A DNA stretch of 37,612 nucleotides from Acidobacteriota bacterium (GCA_021804965.1 JAJZGG010000021.1:1-37612), one strand, 5' to 3'. Positions 24,276 through 33,122 are shown, numbered from the stretch's first letter. Numbers and translations: made by a program. The notes: a model not told the origin generated them from the letters alone.

Positions 24276-25489
24276 TGCAGCCAGCGCAGCTCACGCCTGC
24301 CAGTTTCGCCGCGTATCCGCCGCAGGCCCGCGCGCTGGTTGTCGGGCAGCTTGCCGTCCTTCGCACACTGCCGCTGGTCTTTGCTGCACTGCTGCTGCGG
24401 GAGTCCCGCGCATATGACTGGCGGTTTCCCGCCGAGCAGCAGGCAATCCGGGATCAGTTTTCGTTTCTGGCCTCGCTGGACGAGGCCGCACGCCGACAAC
24501 TGCTCGCAGGCTTTGCTGCGGTCAAGTTGCCGGACTCCACCCGCGAGAGCAACTGGGTGGACCAGCCGCAGCAGTTTCTGGATGCACTCACGGCCTCGCT
24601 CTGGTCCACGCACCAGATTGACGACTTTCGCCAGAGCGCGAAGAGCTATGCCCTGGCCTGGCGCAAGGCCAAGCCGGAGCAGCCACCCATCCTCCCGCGG
24701 CTTACGCTCGTGGTCTTCGATGCCGCGCTCGAGCAGCAGGGATATGAGCTCTTCCGCAAGCTGCGTCCGCACGGCGTCTTTGTGCCCCAGGTGCAGGATG
24801 CAAATGGATGGGCCACGCTGGTTGCCCATCTGCAGCGCCGTGCCCAGCTGCACCCGCTTCCATCCGGCCACATCTATATTGACGGAGCCGATGCCGATCC
24901 AACGCTGGCGGCGCACCTGGACACGACCTCCTACGGCGGACTGCAGCCCGTCCGCGAGCAGCTCCTGCAGCGCATACAGCAGATTCTGGGCAGTGCCAAC
25001 AGCGGGCCGGAACAGTTGCGGACCACGCTGGCCGGCATCACGCCCCAGTCGCTGCACTGGCCGGCGGAAAGCACCGGAGAAGCCTTCCAGCGCTTTCAGC
25101 TGGACGTGCTCACGGAAGGCTCCGGCACGCAGATCTTCAGCACCACGTTTGTGCAGTGGGCTGCGCGGGAGGCGCTGCGCCGCGCCCAGCCGGTCACGCT
25201 GGTCCTTCGCTACGCACCACGCCAGCGCAGCCTGAACATGAACGAGATGCTCTCCGGCCAGACCCGGAACAATCTCCCCGATCCCGCCGGCTCCCTGGTC
25301 GATGCGGATATGGGAGCCTTCTATGCCTGGATCGACCAGCAGCGGCTTTCCGGTGCCGGGCAAAGTTCGCTGCTGGCCTGGAGCCAGGCCCGGCAGCAGG
25401 CCATGCTGGTTGGTCCTGCCATGCCGCGCAATACGGTGGCGGCTGCGCCGTTGTCGATGGCCCAGATGCTGGCGCAGCTGGTCGGGTGA
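24275..25489 (+). CDS. Conserved-looking protein of unknown function, 404 residues
   Basis: The ATG at 24275 overlaps the preceding stop by one base (TGATG), so it is translationally coupled to the phosphatase-fold gene. There is no signal peptide. Residues 15-45 are moderately hydrophobic (ALVVGQLAVLRTLPLVFAALLLRE). The rest is soluble with alternating helix and strand, including LPRLTLVVFDAAL, GHIYIDGADADPTL and PVTLVLRYAPRQRSLNMNEML. I recognise no domain. Its tight coupling implies a function tied to the TPR and phosphatase-fold proteins. It converges on the GH35-type gene with only nine bases between the stop codons. Confidence 0.82.
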   Translation: MQPAQLTPASFAAYPPQARALVVGQLAVLRTLPLVFAALLLRESRAYDWRFPAEQQAIRDQFSFLASLDEAARRQLLAGFAAVKLPDSTRESNWVDQPQQFLDALTASLWSTHQIDDFRQSAKSYALAWRKAKPEQPPILPRLTLVVFDAALEQQGYELFRKLRPHGVFVPQVQDANGWATLVAHLQRRAQLHPLPSGHIYIDGADADPTLAAHLDTTSYGGLQPVREQLLQRIQQILGSANSGPEQLRTTLAGITPQSLHWPAESTGEAFQRFQLDVLTEGSGTQIFSTTFVQWAAREALRRAQPVTLVLRYAPRQRSLNMNEMLSGQTRNNLPDPAGSLVDADMGAFYAWIDQQRLSGAGQSSLLAWSQARQQAMLVGPAMPRNTVAAAPLSMAQMLAQLVG

Positions 25490-25498
25490 TCCCGCAGC

Positions 25499-27199
25499 TC
25501 AGTATGTGCCCAGGTGCACCTGCACGTACTGGATTCCTGTGCCGAAGTTGATGCCCCGATCCGTCTGGTCGCCGTTCAGGATGCGCTGCGGCTTCCAGTT
25601 CGTTCCGTCATAGCTGCCCTGCTCCGCGCTCAGGATCTGCAGATGGCCTGCCTGTCCCGGAGCCAGCAGAAACGTCACGCGACAGTTGGTTCCGGTCACC
25701 AGAAAATCATCCGGCCCGATCTGGGCCACCAGCGCATGGCCATCGTGATGCGCTGTGCCCGGAGCATGCGCCTCGCCGTCCGGCTGGTGCGTACCAAATC
25801 CGACAAATGCATCCCACTTGCCGAAGTGCAGCGTCTCTTCCGCAGTGCCCAGTTCCTCCACGGCAGTTTGCACCCGGCCCTCCAGATTGAGCTGTGCCAC
25901 CTCCTGATCGATGGGGGCAATCAGCGCGTAATTCGCTGCCAGCGCGTGGGGAAAATCCCCCGGCTGGAAGGTCCACCCGGTCTGGTCGGTTCCAAAGGGT
26001 GAGAAGCCGATGGCACCGCGACCCAGCGCCTCCCAGAACTCCCCGCTGAAGGCATCGCCCGTGCCGGTCTCCGGAATCCACAGCGGATTGTCCGCGCGAT
26101 GATAGGTATCCATCACCGTGCGCTCAAAGCCGCGATCCGAGCTGTAGAGATCCGGTCCAAGCATGTCAATCGACGGCGCCACGGCCTTCCAGATTGCGAT
26201 GTTTGACTGCACCGGGCCGCCGCTTGGATAGTCGAAGCCCGGCAGCAGGTAGCCGCGAATCTGGTAGCCGCGCGGATACTGGAGCCACACATTGCAGTAC
26301 ATCGGAATGTTGAATTCCTTTTTGCCCGCAGCGGCAATCGTGTTGATGTAGCGGGCCACCGAGTAGGCCTGGAAGTACTCATCCGCAGCGAATCCAAAGA
26401 CCTGCCGCCAGCTGCCCGGCGACTTGTGCATGGCCGCGAGCACCGCCTGCGGAACCGGGCCGTCGAACTCCTGGTTGGCCTGCGGCGAGTGGTCCCGCAC
26501 GGCCCCGATGGAGCCGGATTCATTCTCCACCTGCACCAGAATCACGGTATGGGTATCGCGATCGATCTGCGCCAGGTGATGCATCAGCGCCACGAAGGCA
26601 GTGCGATCGGCATCGAGGTTGGCTTCGGAGTTGGCCGTCAGCACCTGGATCGGTTCGCCGCGCTCGTCGATCACGCGGGGATACTTTGCCGGATTCCGCT
26701 TCACCCACTCCGGCACATAGTGGTCCTCGCCGTTCTTCCATGTGCCGAACCAGAGCAGAACCAGATGCATCTGATGCGCACGCGCCTGATGCACCAGCAT
26801 GTCCACGTTGCTGAAGTCGAAGACACCCGGCTTCGGCTCCATCTGCTCCCAGTACACCGGCGCCTCCACGGTATTGGCATGGATGGATGCCATCAGCGGC
26901 CACACATCCGGCATCGTCGCGGGCCAGGCGCTGGAGTTGTTGATCTGCCCTCCGAGCACGAGGAACGGCTTGCCCTCCACCAGCAGCGCGTAGTGCCCGT
27001 TCTGCTGGATCAGCCGTGGCGCAGGCACGGTGCCGGTGCTTTGCGCCGAAGCGGCACTGGCAGGGAACAGCACAGGAAGCAGCGCGGCGACCAGCGCGGC
27101 AAGCAGCACCGGAAGCAGTCGTGCGGCACGAGCGCGAAGGCCTTGCGAAGCTGCGGATTGGCGCGGCATGGATGTGGACATGAGCATGGATGGGAACAT
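25499..27199 (-). CDS. Secreted GH35-type beta-galactosidase-like glycosidase with DUF5597-like C-terminus
   Basis: 566 residues from ATG 27199 (in-frame ATGs at 27214, 27187, 27181 and 27169 are alternatives; GAGGT precedes 27199). The signal peptide is long and Ala/Leu-rich, ending PASAASAQS. The barrel follows: GHYALLVEGKPFLVLGGQINNSSAW, NTVEAPVYWEQMEPKPGVFDFSNVD, ILVQVENESGSIG (the NE acid/base pair) and LWIPETGTGD (candidate nucleophile Glu). The C-terminal third matches the beta-sandwich extension of DUF5597-type GH35 members. It should cleave beta-galactosyl (or related) ends of plant-type glycans in the periplasm or outside. A LacI-type operator-like site lies ~63 bp upstream. Confidence 0.9.
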   Translation of the reverse strand: MFPSMLMSTSMPRQSAASQGLRARAARLLPVLLAALVAALLPVLFPASAASAQSTGTVPAPRLIQQNGHYALLVEGKPFLVLGGQINNSSAWPATMPDVWPLMASIHANTVEAPVYWEQMEPKPGVFDFSNVDMLVHQARAHQMHLVLLWFGTWKNGEDHYVPEWVKRNPAKYPRVIDERGEPIQVLTANSEANLDADRTAFVALMHHLAQIDRDTHTVILVQVENESGSIGAVRDHSPQANQEFDGPVPQAVLAAMHKSPGSWRQVFGFAADEYFQAYSVARYINTIAAAGKKEFNIPMYCNVWLQYPRGYQIRGYLLPGFDYPSGGPVQSNIAIWKAVAPSIDMLGPDLYSSDRGFERTVMDTYHRADNPLWIPETGTGDAFSGEFWEALGRGAIGFSPFGTDQTGWTFQPGDFPHALAANYALIAPIDQEVAQLNLEGRVQTAVEELGTAEETLHFGKWDAFVGFGTHQPDGEAHAPGTAHHDGHALVAQIGPDDFLVTGTNCRVTFLLAPGQAGHLQILSAEQGSYDGTNWKPQRILNGDQTDRGINFGTGIQYVQVHLGTY

Positions 27200-27261
27200 G
27201 GATGGGGACCTCATCTTCCGGCTGGCAACCGTACCGGTTGCCGCCTGACGTGCGCGCCTAT

Positions 27262-27275
27262 TGTAAGCGTTTTCC
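27262..27275. promoter_or_regulatory. LacI-family operator-like site upstream of the GH35-type gene
   Basis: TGTAAGCGTTTTCC keeps the TGTAARCG arm and central CG of LacI/cre-like operators and resembles the site at 17966-17979. It lies 63-76 bp upstream of the glycosidase start on the minus strand and ~100 bp upstream of larE on the plus strand. The glycosidase is the more likely target. Confidence 0.48.
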
Positions 27276-27372
27276 AGAAGGAATGACCAGCATTTTCTCC
27301 GGGCTTTCTGCGCCCGGCCACCGCGTGCATCCCGGCCTTGGCGCAGGTCTGGAAACGGGCATCTGGGATAAC

Positions 27373-28224
27373 ATGAGGGACGTGGAGCTTGAAGCCAAAG
27401 ATGCCGCACTTCGCCATATCCTTGCCGATCTGGACGGCCTTCTTGTGGCCTACTCCGGAGGCACGGATTCGGCCTTTCTGGCCTGGGCGGCGCACGGTGT
27501 GCTGGGCGACCGCATGCTGGCCGTGCTGGCGGATTCACCCTCCCTGCCGCGTGCCGAGCTGGCCGCCGCACTTGCCTTTGCCCACGATCACCAGATTCCC
27601 GTCCGCGTGCTGAACACCGCCGAGCTGGGCAATCCCGACTATGTCCGCAACGATGCGCAGCGCTGCTTCCACTGCAAGCAGGAGCTCTTCAGCCAGATGG
27701 AGGCGCTGCGGCAGCAGTTGGGCTTTGCGCATCTTGCCTTCGGCATGAACCTCGATGATCGCGGCGACTTTCGTCCCGGGCAGCAGGCGGCAGCACTGCA
27801 CCAGGCGCGAGCGCCGCTGGCAGAGGCGGGCCTGTTCAAGGCAGAGATTCGGACCCTGGCCCGGCAGGCCGGGCTGCGCATCTGGGATAAACCTGCCGCA
27901 GCCTGCCTGGCCTCGCGCGTGGAGTACGGTCGTCCGGTTACGGCCGAAGCGCTCGCCCAGATTGAGCGCGCCGAAGAGGCAATGCACAGCCTGGGCTTTG
28001 CGCGTGTTCGGGTGCGCCACCACGGCTCGCTGGCGCGGATTGAGATTGCCCGCGAGGAAATGCCCCGCGCTCTAGCCCTGCCGGTCTTCGATGCCATCAG
28101 CCGCGCCGTCCGCGCCTGCGGCTTTCTCTACGTCACGCTCGATACCGAGGGATACCGCTCGGGATCGATGAATGCGATTCTGCCGGTGGACACCCTGGGC
28201 GCAGCGCAGACGGAGACCCACTGA
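27373..28224 (+). CDS. larE: ATP-dependent sacrificial sulfur transferase LarE
   Basis: 283 residues from ATG 27373; the frame is open upstream (ATG 27283) but the LarE-like alignment begins here. LLVAYSGGTDSAFLA (residues 23-37) is the PP-loop that adenylates the substrate carboxylate. NDAQRCFHCKQELF is the conserved central motif and PAAACLASRVEYGRP holds Cys178, equivalent to the sacrificial cysteine of Lactiplantibacillus LarE. LarE gives up its cysteine sulfur to turn pyridinium-3,5-biscarboxylic acid mononucleotide into the bisthiocarboxylic form of the nickel-pincer cofactor. It is first in the larE-larC-larB operon, divergent from the GH35-type gene. Confidence 0.94.
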   Translation: MRDVELEAKDAALRHILADLDGLLVAYSGGTDSAFLAWAAHGVLGDRMLAVLADSPSLPRAELAAALAFAHDHQIPVRVLNTAELGNPDYVRNDAQRCFHCKQELFSQMEALRQQLGFAHLAFGMNLDDRGDFRPGQQAAALHQARAPLAEAGLFKAEIRTLARQAGLRIWDKPAAACLASRVEYGRPVTAEALAQIERAEEAMHSLGFARVRVRHHGSLARIEIAREEMPRALALPVFDAISRAVRACGFLYVTLDTEGYRSGSMNAILPVDTLGAAQTETH

Positions 28225-28226
28225 CC

Positions 28227-29612
28227 ATGCGGATTGCCCTGCTCGAGTGCTTTGCCGGGATTGCCGGCGATATGTTTGTGGCTGCGGCCATCGATGCAGG
28301 CGTACCCTGGGCGGAGATCGAGCAGGCAGTGGCTGCGCTCCAGCTCGGCACCACGCTGCGCGCCTCCACGGTGGACCGCAGCGGCATTGCCGCCACGCGT
28401 TTCGAGGTGCTGGTGGATGGCCAGGCAGCCGAGGCAGCCGAACAGGCATCCAGCCATACGCATGCGCACCCGCATGAACATGCCCATGACCACCCGCATT
28501 CCCATCCTCACGACCATCCCCATTCGCATCCGCACGATGCTGAGCCTGCCCGCGCGCCGCAGCCGGGCCGCACGCCGCAGCCGGGCCATACCCATGGCCG
28601 ATCGCTGGCCGGGATTCGTCGGCTCATAGCCGCCGCACCGCTTGCTCCCGGTGTTGCGCGGCGCGCACTGCAGATCTTCGCGCTGCTCGGCGCGGCAGAG
28701 GCCAGCATCCACAACGTTCCCGAAGACACGATCCACTTCCACGAAGTGGGCTCCGTCGATGCCATTGCCGATATCGTTGCCGCCAGTGCCGCCATCGAGT
28801 TTCTGGAGCGCGAGGGTCCGCTGCTCTGGCAGGTTTCACCCATCAACGTGGGGGGCGGCATGGTCCACTGTGCCCATGGAACCTTCCCCGTGCCGGCTCC
28901 GGCAACAGCCAGCCTGCTGCGCGGCCTGCCCACCTACTCCGCGCATCTGCAGAAGGAGCTGACCACGCCGACCGGCGCGGCCATTCTGCGCTCGCTTCAG
29001 CCGCAGCCGCCGTCCGGTCCGGTCGCCTTCCATGCCATTGGCTATGGGGCCGGCACCCGCAATCCAAGCGGGTTTCCCAATGTTCTGCGTCTCTCGCTGG
29101 GCCACGCCACCGGGCAGCCCGACACCGTTGTGGTGATGGAGGCAGCGCTGGATGACCTGAATCCACAGCTGCTGGCCCATGCCGCGCAGCAGCTCCTTGC
29201 TGCCGGAGCGCTGGATGCGATGCTGACGCCGGTGCTGATGAAGAAGGGTCGCGCTGGCACGCTGCTCACCGTGCTGGCCCAGCCGCAGGATGCGGCGCGA
29301 CTCGAGGCCATGATCTTCCGCGAGACCAGCACGCTGGGGCTGCGCACGCGGCAGGAGCAGCGGCGCGTGCTTGCCCGGCACCACCAGACCGTGACGACCG
29401 CCTACGGTCCCATTCGCATCAAGCTCGGTCTGCTCGGGGCCGACGTGGTGAATGCCGCGCCGGAGTTCGAGGACTGCCGCGCCGCCGCCGAGGCCCATGG
29501 CGTACCGCTCAAGATCGTGCATCAGGCAGCCGTTGCGGCCTGGGCCGCCGCTTCGCCATCCGCACAGAGCCCGCGCGACGACAGCGGCCCATCCCCGGAG
29601 GTTGCCTCATGA
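28227..29612 (+). CDS. larC: Nickel-insertion protein LarC (nickel-pincer cofactor cyclometallase)
   Basis: 461 residues starting two bases after larE. MRIALLECFAGIAGDMFVAAAIDAGV is the conserved start of the LarC/DUF111 family. Residues ~74-105 are a His-rich run (alternating His-Pro, His-Ala, His-Asp), a likely nickel store, followed by two PQPGRT/PQPGHT units. The middle (EDTIHFHEVGSVDAIADIVAA, CAHGTFPVPAPAT) and the C-terminal part (EAALDDLNPQLLAHAAQQLL, LRTRQEQRRVLAR) are both in one uninterrupted frame, unlike the lactobacillar gene made by programmed frameshift. LarC inserts Ni(II) with CTP hydrolysis to finish the cofactor. Confidence 0.95.
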   Translation: MRIALLECFAGIAGDMFVAAAIDAGVPWAEIEQAVAALQLGTTLRASTVDRSGIAATRFEVLVDGQAAEAAEQASSHTHAHPHEHAHDHPHSHPHDHPHSHPHDAEPARAPQPGRTPQPGHTHGRSLAGIRRLIAAAPLAPGVARRALQIFALLGAAEASIHNVPEDTIHFHEVGSVDAIADIVAASAAIEFLEREGPLLWQVSPINVGGGMVHCAHGTFPVPAPATASLLRGLPTYSAHLQKELTTPTGAAILRSLQPQPPSGPVAFHAIGYGAGTRNPSGFPNVLRLSLGHATGQPDTVVVMEAALDDLNPQLLAHAAQQLLAAGALDAMLTPVLMKKGRAGTLLTVLAQPQDAARLEAMIFRETSTLGLRTRQEQRRVLARHHQTVTTAYGPIRIKLGLLGADVVNAAPEFEDCRAAAEAHGVPLKIVHQAAVAAWAAASPSAQSPRDDSGPSPEVAS

Positions 29613-30379
29613 ATCGCTCCGCCCTGCTGGCTTTGCTTTCCGCCGTGGAAACGGGTGCCACCACCGCTGAGGCTGCAGCCGGCGAGCTTGCGGAGGCGCT
29701 CGTTCGCATGCCCTTCGAGGATATCGGCCATGCCCGCATTGATCACCATCGTGCCCTGCGCCACGGCCTGCCGGAAGTGATCTTTGCCGCCGGCAAAACG
29801 CCCCGGCAGACAACGGAAATCTTCGCGCGCATGGCCGCCTCCGGTGCCGACGTGCTGGCCACCCGCGCCGATGCCGAGACCGTCGCCAGCGTGCTGAATG
29901 CCGTTCCCGCAGCGCAGCACCACGCAACGGCGCGCGCGCTCACGCTCCGCCAGTCCCCACCGGCGGAGCCGCGCGGTCACATTGCTATTCTCTGTGCCGG
30001 AACCAGCGACCTGCCTGCTGCCGAAGAGGCAGCCGTCACCGCGGAGCTGTTTGGCGCGGCCGTCACCCGGCTCTACGATGTGGGCGTCGCCGGAGTGCAT
30101 CGGCTGCTGGCCGTGCGCGAGCAGCTGGCCGCCGCGCATGTGGTCATCGTCTGCGCAGGCATGGAAGGCGCACTGCCCTCCGTGGTGGGTGGACTGGTCG
30201 GAGTGCCCGTGATTGCCGTGCCCACTTCGGTCGGCTACGGAGCCAGTTTTGGCGGCGCCACGGCGCTGCTGGGCATGCTGAACTCCTGCTCGCCCAACGT
30301 CACGGTCGTCAACATTGACAACGGCTTCGGTGCAGCCTACTCCGCCACGCTGATTGCGCGCGCTGCGCATCGCGACTGA
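29609..30379 (+). CDS. larB: LarB, nicotinic acid adenine dinucleotide carboxylase/hydrolase
   Basis: 256 residues. ATG overlaps the larC stop (ATGA), so the genes are coupled. The C-terminal ~140 residues show the PurE-like fold: HIAILCAGTSDLPAAEEAAVTAELFG, YDVGVAGVHRLL, VVIVCAGMEGALPSVVGGLVGVPVIAVPTSVGYGASFGG and ALLGMLNSCSPNVTVVNIDNGFGA. LarB carboxylates NaAD at C5 and cleaves it to start nickel-pincer cofactor synthesis. The order larE-larC-larB gives a complete cofactor pathway with no larA racemase within the window; the enzyme served must be encoded elsewhere. Confidence 0.95.
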   Translation: MNRSALLALLSAVETGATTAEAAAGELAEALVRMPFEDIGHARIDHHRALRHGLPEVIFAAGKTPRQTTEIFARMAASGADVLATRADAETVASVLNAVPAAQHHATARALTLRQSPPAEPRGHIAILCAGTSDLPAAEEAAVTAELFGAAVTRLYDVGVAGVHRLLAVREQLAAAHVVIVCAGMEGALPSVVGGLVGVPVIAVPTSVGYGASFGGATALLGMLNSCSPNVTVVNIDNGFGAAYSATLIARAAHRD

Positions 30380-30411
30380 CCCGCCCGCACAACGCTGTCC
30401 CGCGCAGCAGG

Positions 30412-32010
30412 CTATCGCTTCAGCAGGTCAATCGGCTCGGTAAAGTCCGTCACGCGCCAGTGCCTGGCCAGCGACGGATGCTGCCGTGCGAAGGTCTGAT
30501 ACATCTCCCAGGCCACGCGCCGGTAGCTGAAGTGTCCCGCCGCGCCGCTGCGCAATTCGCTGATGTACTGTGCCTCGGCAAAGTCCATCTTGAAGAGCGA
30601 GCGGATGCGGGTGCCCAGTGGCAGCAGATAGAGCGCGCTCTGCGCCGCCTCCGGCACGCCGCTGGCTGCCAGCTGTGCACTCGCGGCAAAGGCTTCGCGG
30701 CAGGCAGCGTCATAGTCTGCCAGGGCGCCGGATTCGCTCAGCAGCAGCACATCGGCTCCCAGGTCGCCGGCATCCGGCGTCTCCCAGCCGTGCAGCGCTG
30801 TGAACTCCTGCACAATCTGCGTGCAGCGCCGGTGGCGATGCATATCGCGAAATCCGCCGATATCCATCAGAATGTCGAAGCGCAGGGCCTGTCCGGCATG
30901 GAAGCTGCGGACCGGTTCATCGTGGCGTCCGCGATGGCGCAGACCGATCCCGAGGATCTCTTCCACACGCGCCTGCGGCAGCTCCGCCACAGAATCGCGA
31001 ATCTGCCGGTAGCTGTGATGGCTGACGGAGTAGAGCAGCGTTGCCGCCAGCTCCACTTCCAGGGACTCGGTGCGCTCCACCAGATCCACCACCGGCGCAG
31101 CGGCAATGGCCACCTTGCCCAGCAGCTCCGCTGCGGCCTGCCGCAGCTCGGTGCGCGTCGCCGCCTCATACGGATTGGGCTGGGCATACTTCACCAGCGT
31201 GGGCGCGGCATGCACCGGCCGGGTCAGCAACTGTCCGGCCTCGTCCACCAGCGCCGCATCCAGCGCTGCGGGGGCAGCCTGAAGCCTGGCATGCAGCGCC
31301 GCACCGGCTTCGCCCTGGACATTCCAGGCCGGCCCGGTTGCTGCTTCGCGCAGCCGCTCGCCCAGTTGGCGAATCTCGGCAAACTCGCTGGTCAGCAGCC
31401 GGGAGACCTGCGTCTCCAGTGTGCGCGCATTCACAATCTGGCCCAGGGATGTATTCGTGGCCAGTGGCAGCAGGTAGCGGGCCACGTCAAAGGCCCGTGC
31501 CTTCAGCGTGCGCGTGTAGGCCTCCGGAGCCATCGACTCCGGCCGGCTGACGCGCTGCTCCAGCGCCTGCAGCACCTTGGCAGAGACCGTCTGGTAGCTG
31601 GCAAAAAGCTGCTTCACCGTTGCCTGATACAGCTCCTGCATGGACTCCGCACCGGGCCCGAACTCCGGCTGATGCCAGCCCGATTTCTGGAAGTTCTGGT
31701 AGCGCGTCGAGCGCTCCTGCCCATCCCAGCGCTGCTCGTCCACCAGCACAATCGCCGCCAGCAGGGAAAGCCGCTCCACGGCAAAGGCAATATGCGCCAG
31801 GTCGGCAATCGAACGGTGCCCATACTGGAAGTAAAAGGTGTTCAAAAACTGCTCGGCGCGCTGCGAGCTGATCTCGGCCAGCGACTGGCGCATCGAAAGT
31901 GCCGAGCGCGAGTACTTGGCCATCGCATAGGCCAGCACCTCAGGATCGGCGCCATGCACGGCGAAGACTTCGGTCTGGGAGGCTGTTGCCGGGTTTGTCG
32001 GTTCAGTCAT
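30412..32010 (-). CDS. ThyX-like protein, two tandem domains
   Basis: 532 residues, about twice the size of a ThyX subunit. Half 1 has QYGHRSIADLAHIAFAVERLSLLAAIVLVDEQRWDGQERSTRYQNF, recalling the ThyX segment around its substrate and FAD sites. Half 2 has SVSHHSYRQIRDSV and FRDMHRHRRCTQIVQEFTALHGW, recalling the RHR signature. In canonical ThyX the signature is RHR-x7-S; here the position after seven residues is Glu, so methylation of dUMP is not assured. The start is supported by AGGA ~7 bases upstream. Databases commonly label such fused proteins as FAD-dependent thymidylate synthase; whether this one makes dTMP is open. It is cytoplasmic and convergent with larB, 32 bp between stop codons. 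Confidence 0.82.
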   Translation of the reverse strand: MTEPTNPATASQTEVFAVHGADPEVLAYAMAKYSRSALSMRQSLAEISSQRAEQFLNTFYFQYGHRSIADLAHIAFAVERLSLLAAIVLVDEQRWDGQERSTRYQNFQKSGWHQPEFGPGAESMQELYQATVKQLFASYQTVSAKVLQALEQRVSRPESMAPEAYTRTLKARAFDVARYLLPLATNTSLGQIVNARTLETQVSRLLTSEFAEIRQLGERLREAATGPAWNVQGEAGAALHARLQAAPAALDAALVDEAGQLLTRPVHAAPTLVKYAQPNPYEAATRTELRQAAAELLGKVAIAAAPVVDLVERTESLEVELAATLLYSVSHHSYRQIRDSVAELPQARVEEILGIGLRHRGRHDEPVRSFHAGQALRFDILMDIGGFRDMHRHRRCTQIVQEFTALHGWETPDAGDLGADVLLLSESGALADYDAACREAFAASAQLAASGVPEAAQSALYLLPLGTRIRSLFKMDFAEAQYISELRSGAAGHFSYRRVAWEMYQTFARQHPSLARHWRVTDFTEPIDLLKR

Positions 32011-32144
32011 CGGATGTCCTGCCGTTCAGGATACGGCATCCTGCCGCACCTTACCTGTTGGTCGCATCGATTCCCTGTGGATTCCGCTCGGTTCCATTTC
32101 CCGCAAAGCCTCCGGCTTGGACTAGCATGAAGTGGGGGAGTCGC

Positions 32145-32936
32145 ATGACGAAGCTGGGTGCTCCACAAGCCGAGGCGTCGTCGCAGGGTCGCAACTGGGT
32201 CATGACCCAGCACTGGGATGACCTTCTGTTTGCCCACTGGCCCATCGATCCCATGGCGCTGGCTGCCGTGCTGCCCGACGGTCTCGATGTGGATCTCTGC
32301 CAGGGCTCGGCCTGGCTGGGCGTGGTTCCCTTTCGCATGGATCGCATCCAGTTGCGTGGCCTGCCCACGGTTCCCGGCTTCCGCCGCTTCCCGGAGCTGA
32401 ACCTGCGCACCTACGTCCGCGATGCACTCACCGGAACTCCCGGCGTCTACTTCTTCTCGCTCGACGCTGCCAATCCGGTCGCCGTGCTCATTGCCCGGGG
32501 CTTTTTCCAGCTGCCCTACCACTGGGCACGCATGCAGATGCAGCCGGTCGGGGAGCGCGAATTCCGCTTCACCAGCAGCCGGCTTCTGAGCCGGCGTCCG
32601 GTGCAGTTTTCCGCACGCTATCGTGGATTGGGGCCATCCCGGAAGCTGGCCGAGAGCCGCCCCGGCTCCCTCGAATACTTCCTCACCGAGCGCTACTGCC
32701 TCTTCACGCAGGACCCGCTTGGCCGCCTGCTGCGCGCCACCATCCGCCACATTCCCTGGACCCTGGAAGAGGCCGACGCCGAGATTGTCTGCAACGATCT
32801 GGCCGCCGCCGCCGGGCTTCAGCTTCCGGCAGAGAAGCCCCTGCTCTACTACTCGCGGCATCTGGCCGTTTACGTCTGGCAGGCGGAGTTTGTGGCCGCT
32901 GCCATTCCGGGCGCAGCTGTTCCTGCCGCCGGATAG
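32145..32936 (+). CDS. DUF2071 (YqjF-like) family protein
   Basis: 263 residues from ATG 32145, chosen for GGGGGAG five bases upstream; ATG 32127 in frame would add six residues. The hallmarks of DUF2071 are present: WDDLLFAHWPIDPMALAAVLPDGLDVDLCQGSAWLGVVPFRMD, FPELNLRTYVRD, GVYFFSLDAANPVAVLIARGFFQLPYHWA and LTERYCLFTQD. The fold is acetoacetate-decarboxylase-like, but the catalytic lysine of that enzyme cannot be placed with confidence, and the family has no proven reaction. It is cytoplasmic, divergent from the ThyX-like gene across 134 bp. Confidence 0.92.
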   Translation: MTKLGAPQAEASSQGRNWVMTQHWDDLLFAHWPIDPMALAAVLPDGLDVDLCQGSAWLGVVPFRMDRIQLRGLPTVPGFRRFPELNLRTYVRDALTGTPGVYFFSLDAANPVAVLIARGFFQLPYHWARMQMQPVGEREFRFTSSRLLSRRPVQFSARYRGLGPSRKLAESRPGSLEYFLTERYCLFTQDPLGRLLRATIRHIPWTLEEADAEIVCNDLAAAAGLQLPAEKPLLYYSRHLAVYVWQAEFVAAAIPGAAVPAAG

Positions 32937-33100
32937 TCTCCGCACCTGGTCAAAATCTGCCCCGCAGACATGGCCCCATCACCCGCAGATATGCCCTGAT
33001 CCGTGGTGCGGTACAAACGGATACAGTCGTGCGGATACGGTCAGCAGCCATTGTGCCTGTCAGGGGGTGGTCAGTGTTGCAAAGGTGGGTGGGGATTGGC

Positions 33101-33118
33101 TGCAGCCCGGGCTGCGAT
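33101..33118. other. GCAGCCCGGGCTGC palindrome in the convergent gap
   Basis: A 14-base perfect palindrome lies in the 186-bp gap between the convergent DUF2071 and DUF5715-like genes. It may help end transcription; there is no T-run. Nothing else is recognised in the gap. Confidence 0.3.
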
Positions 33119-33122
33119 GCCG

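Noticed and set aside
28227-29612. Programmed frameshift in larC
   Set aside because: Both conserved halves lie in one continuous frame, so recoding is not needed.
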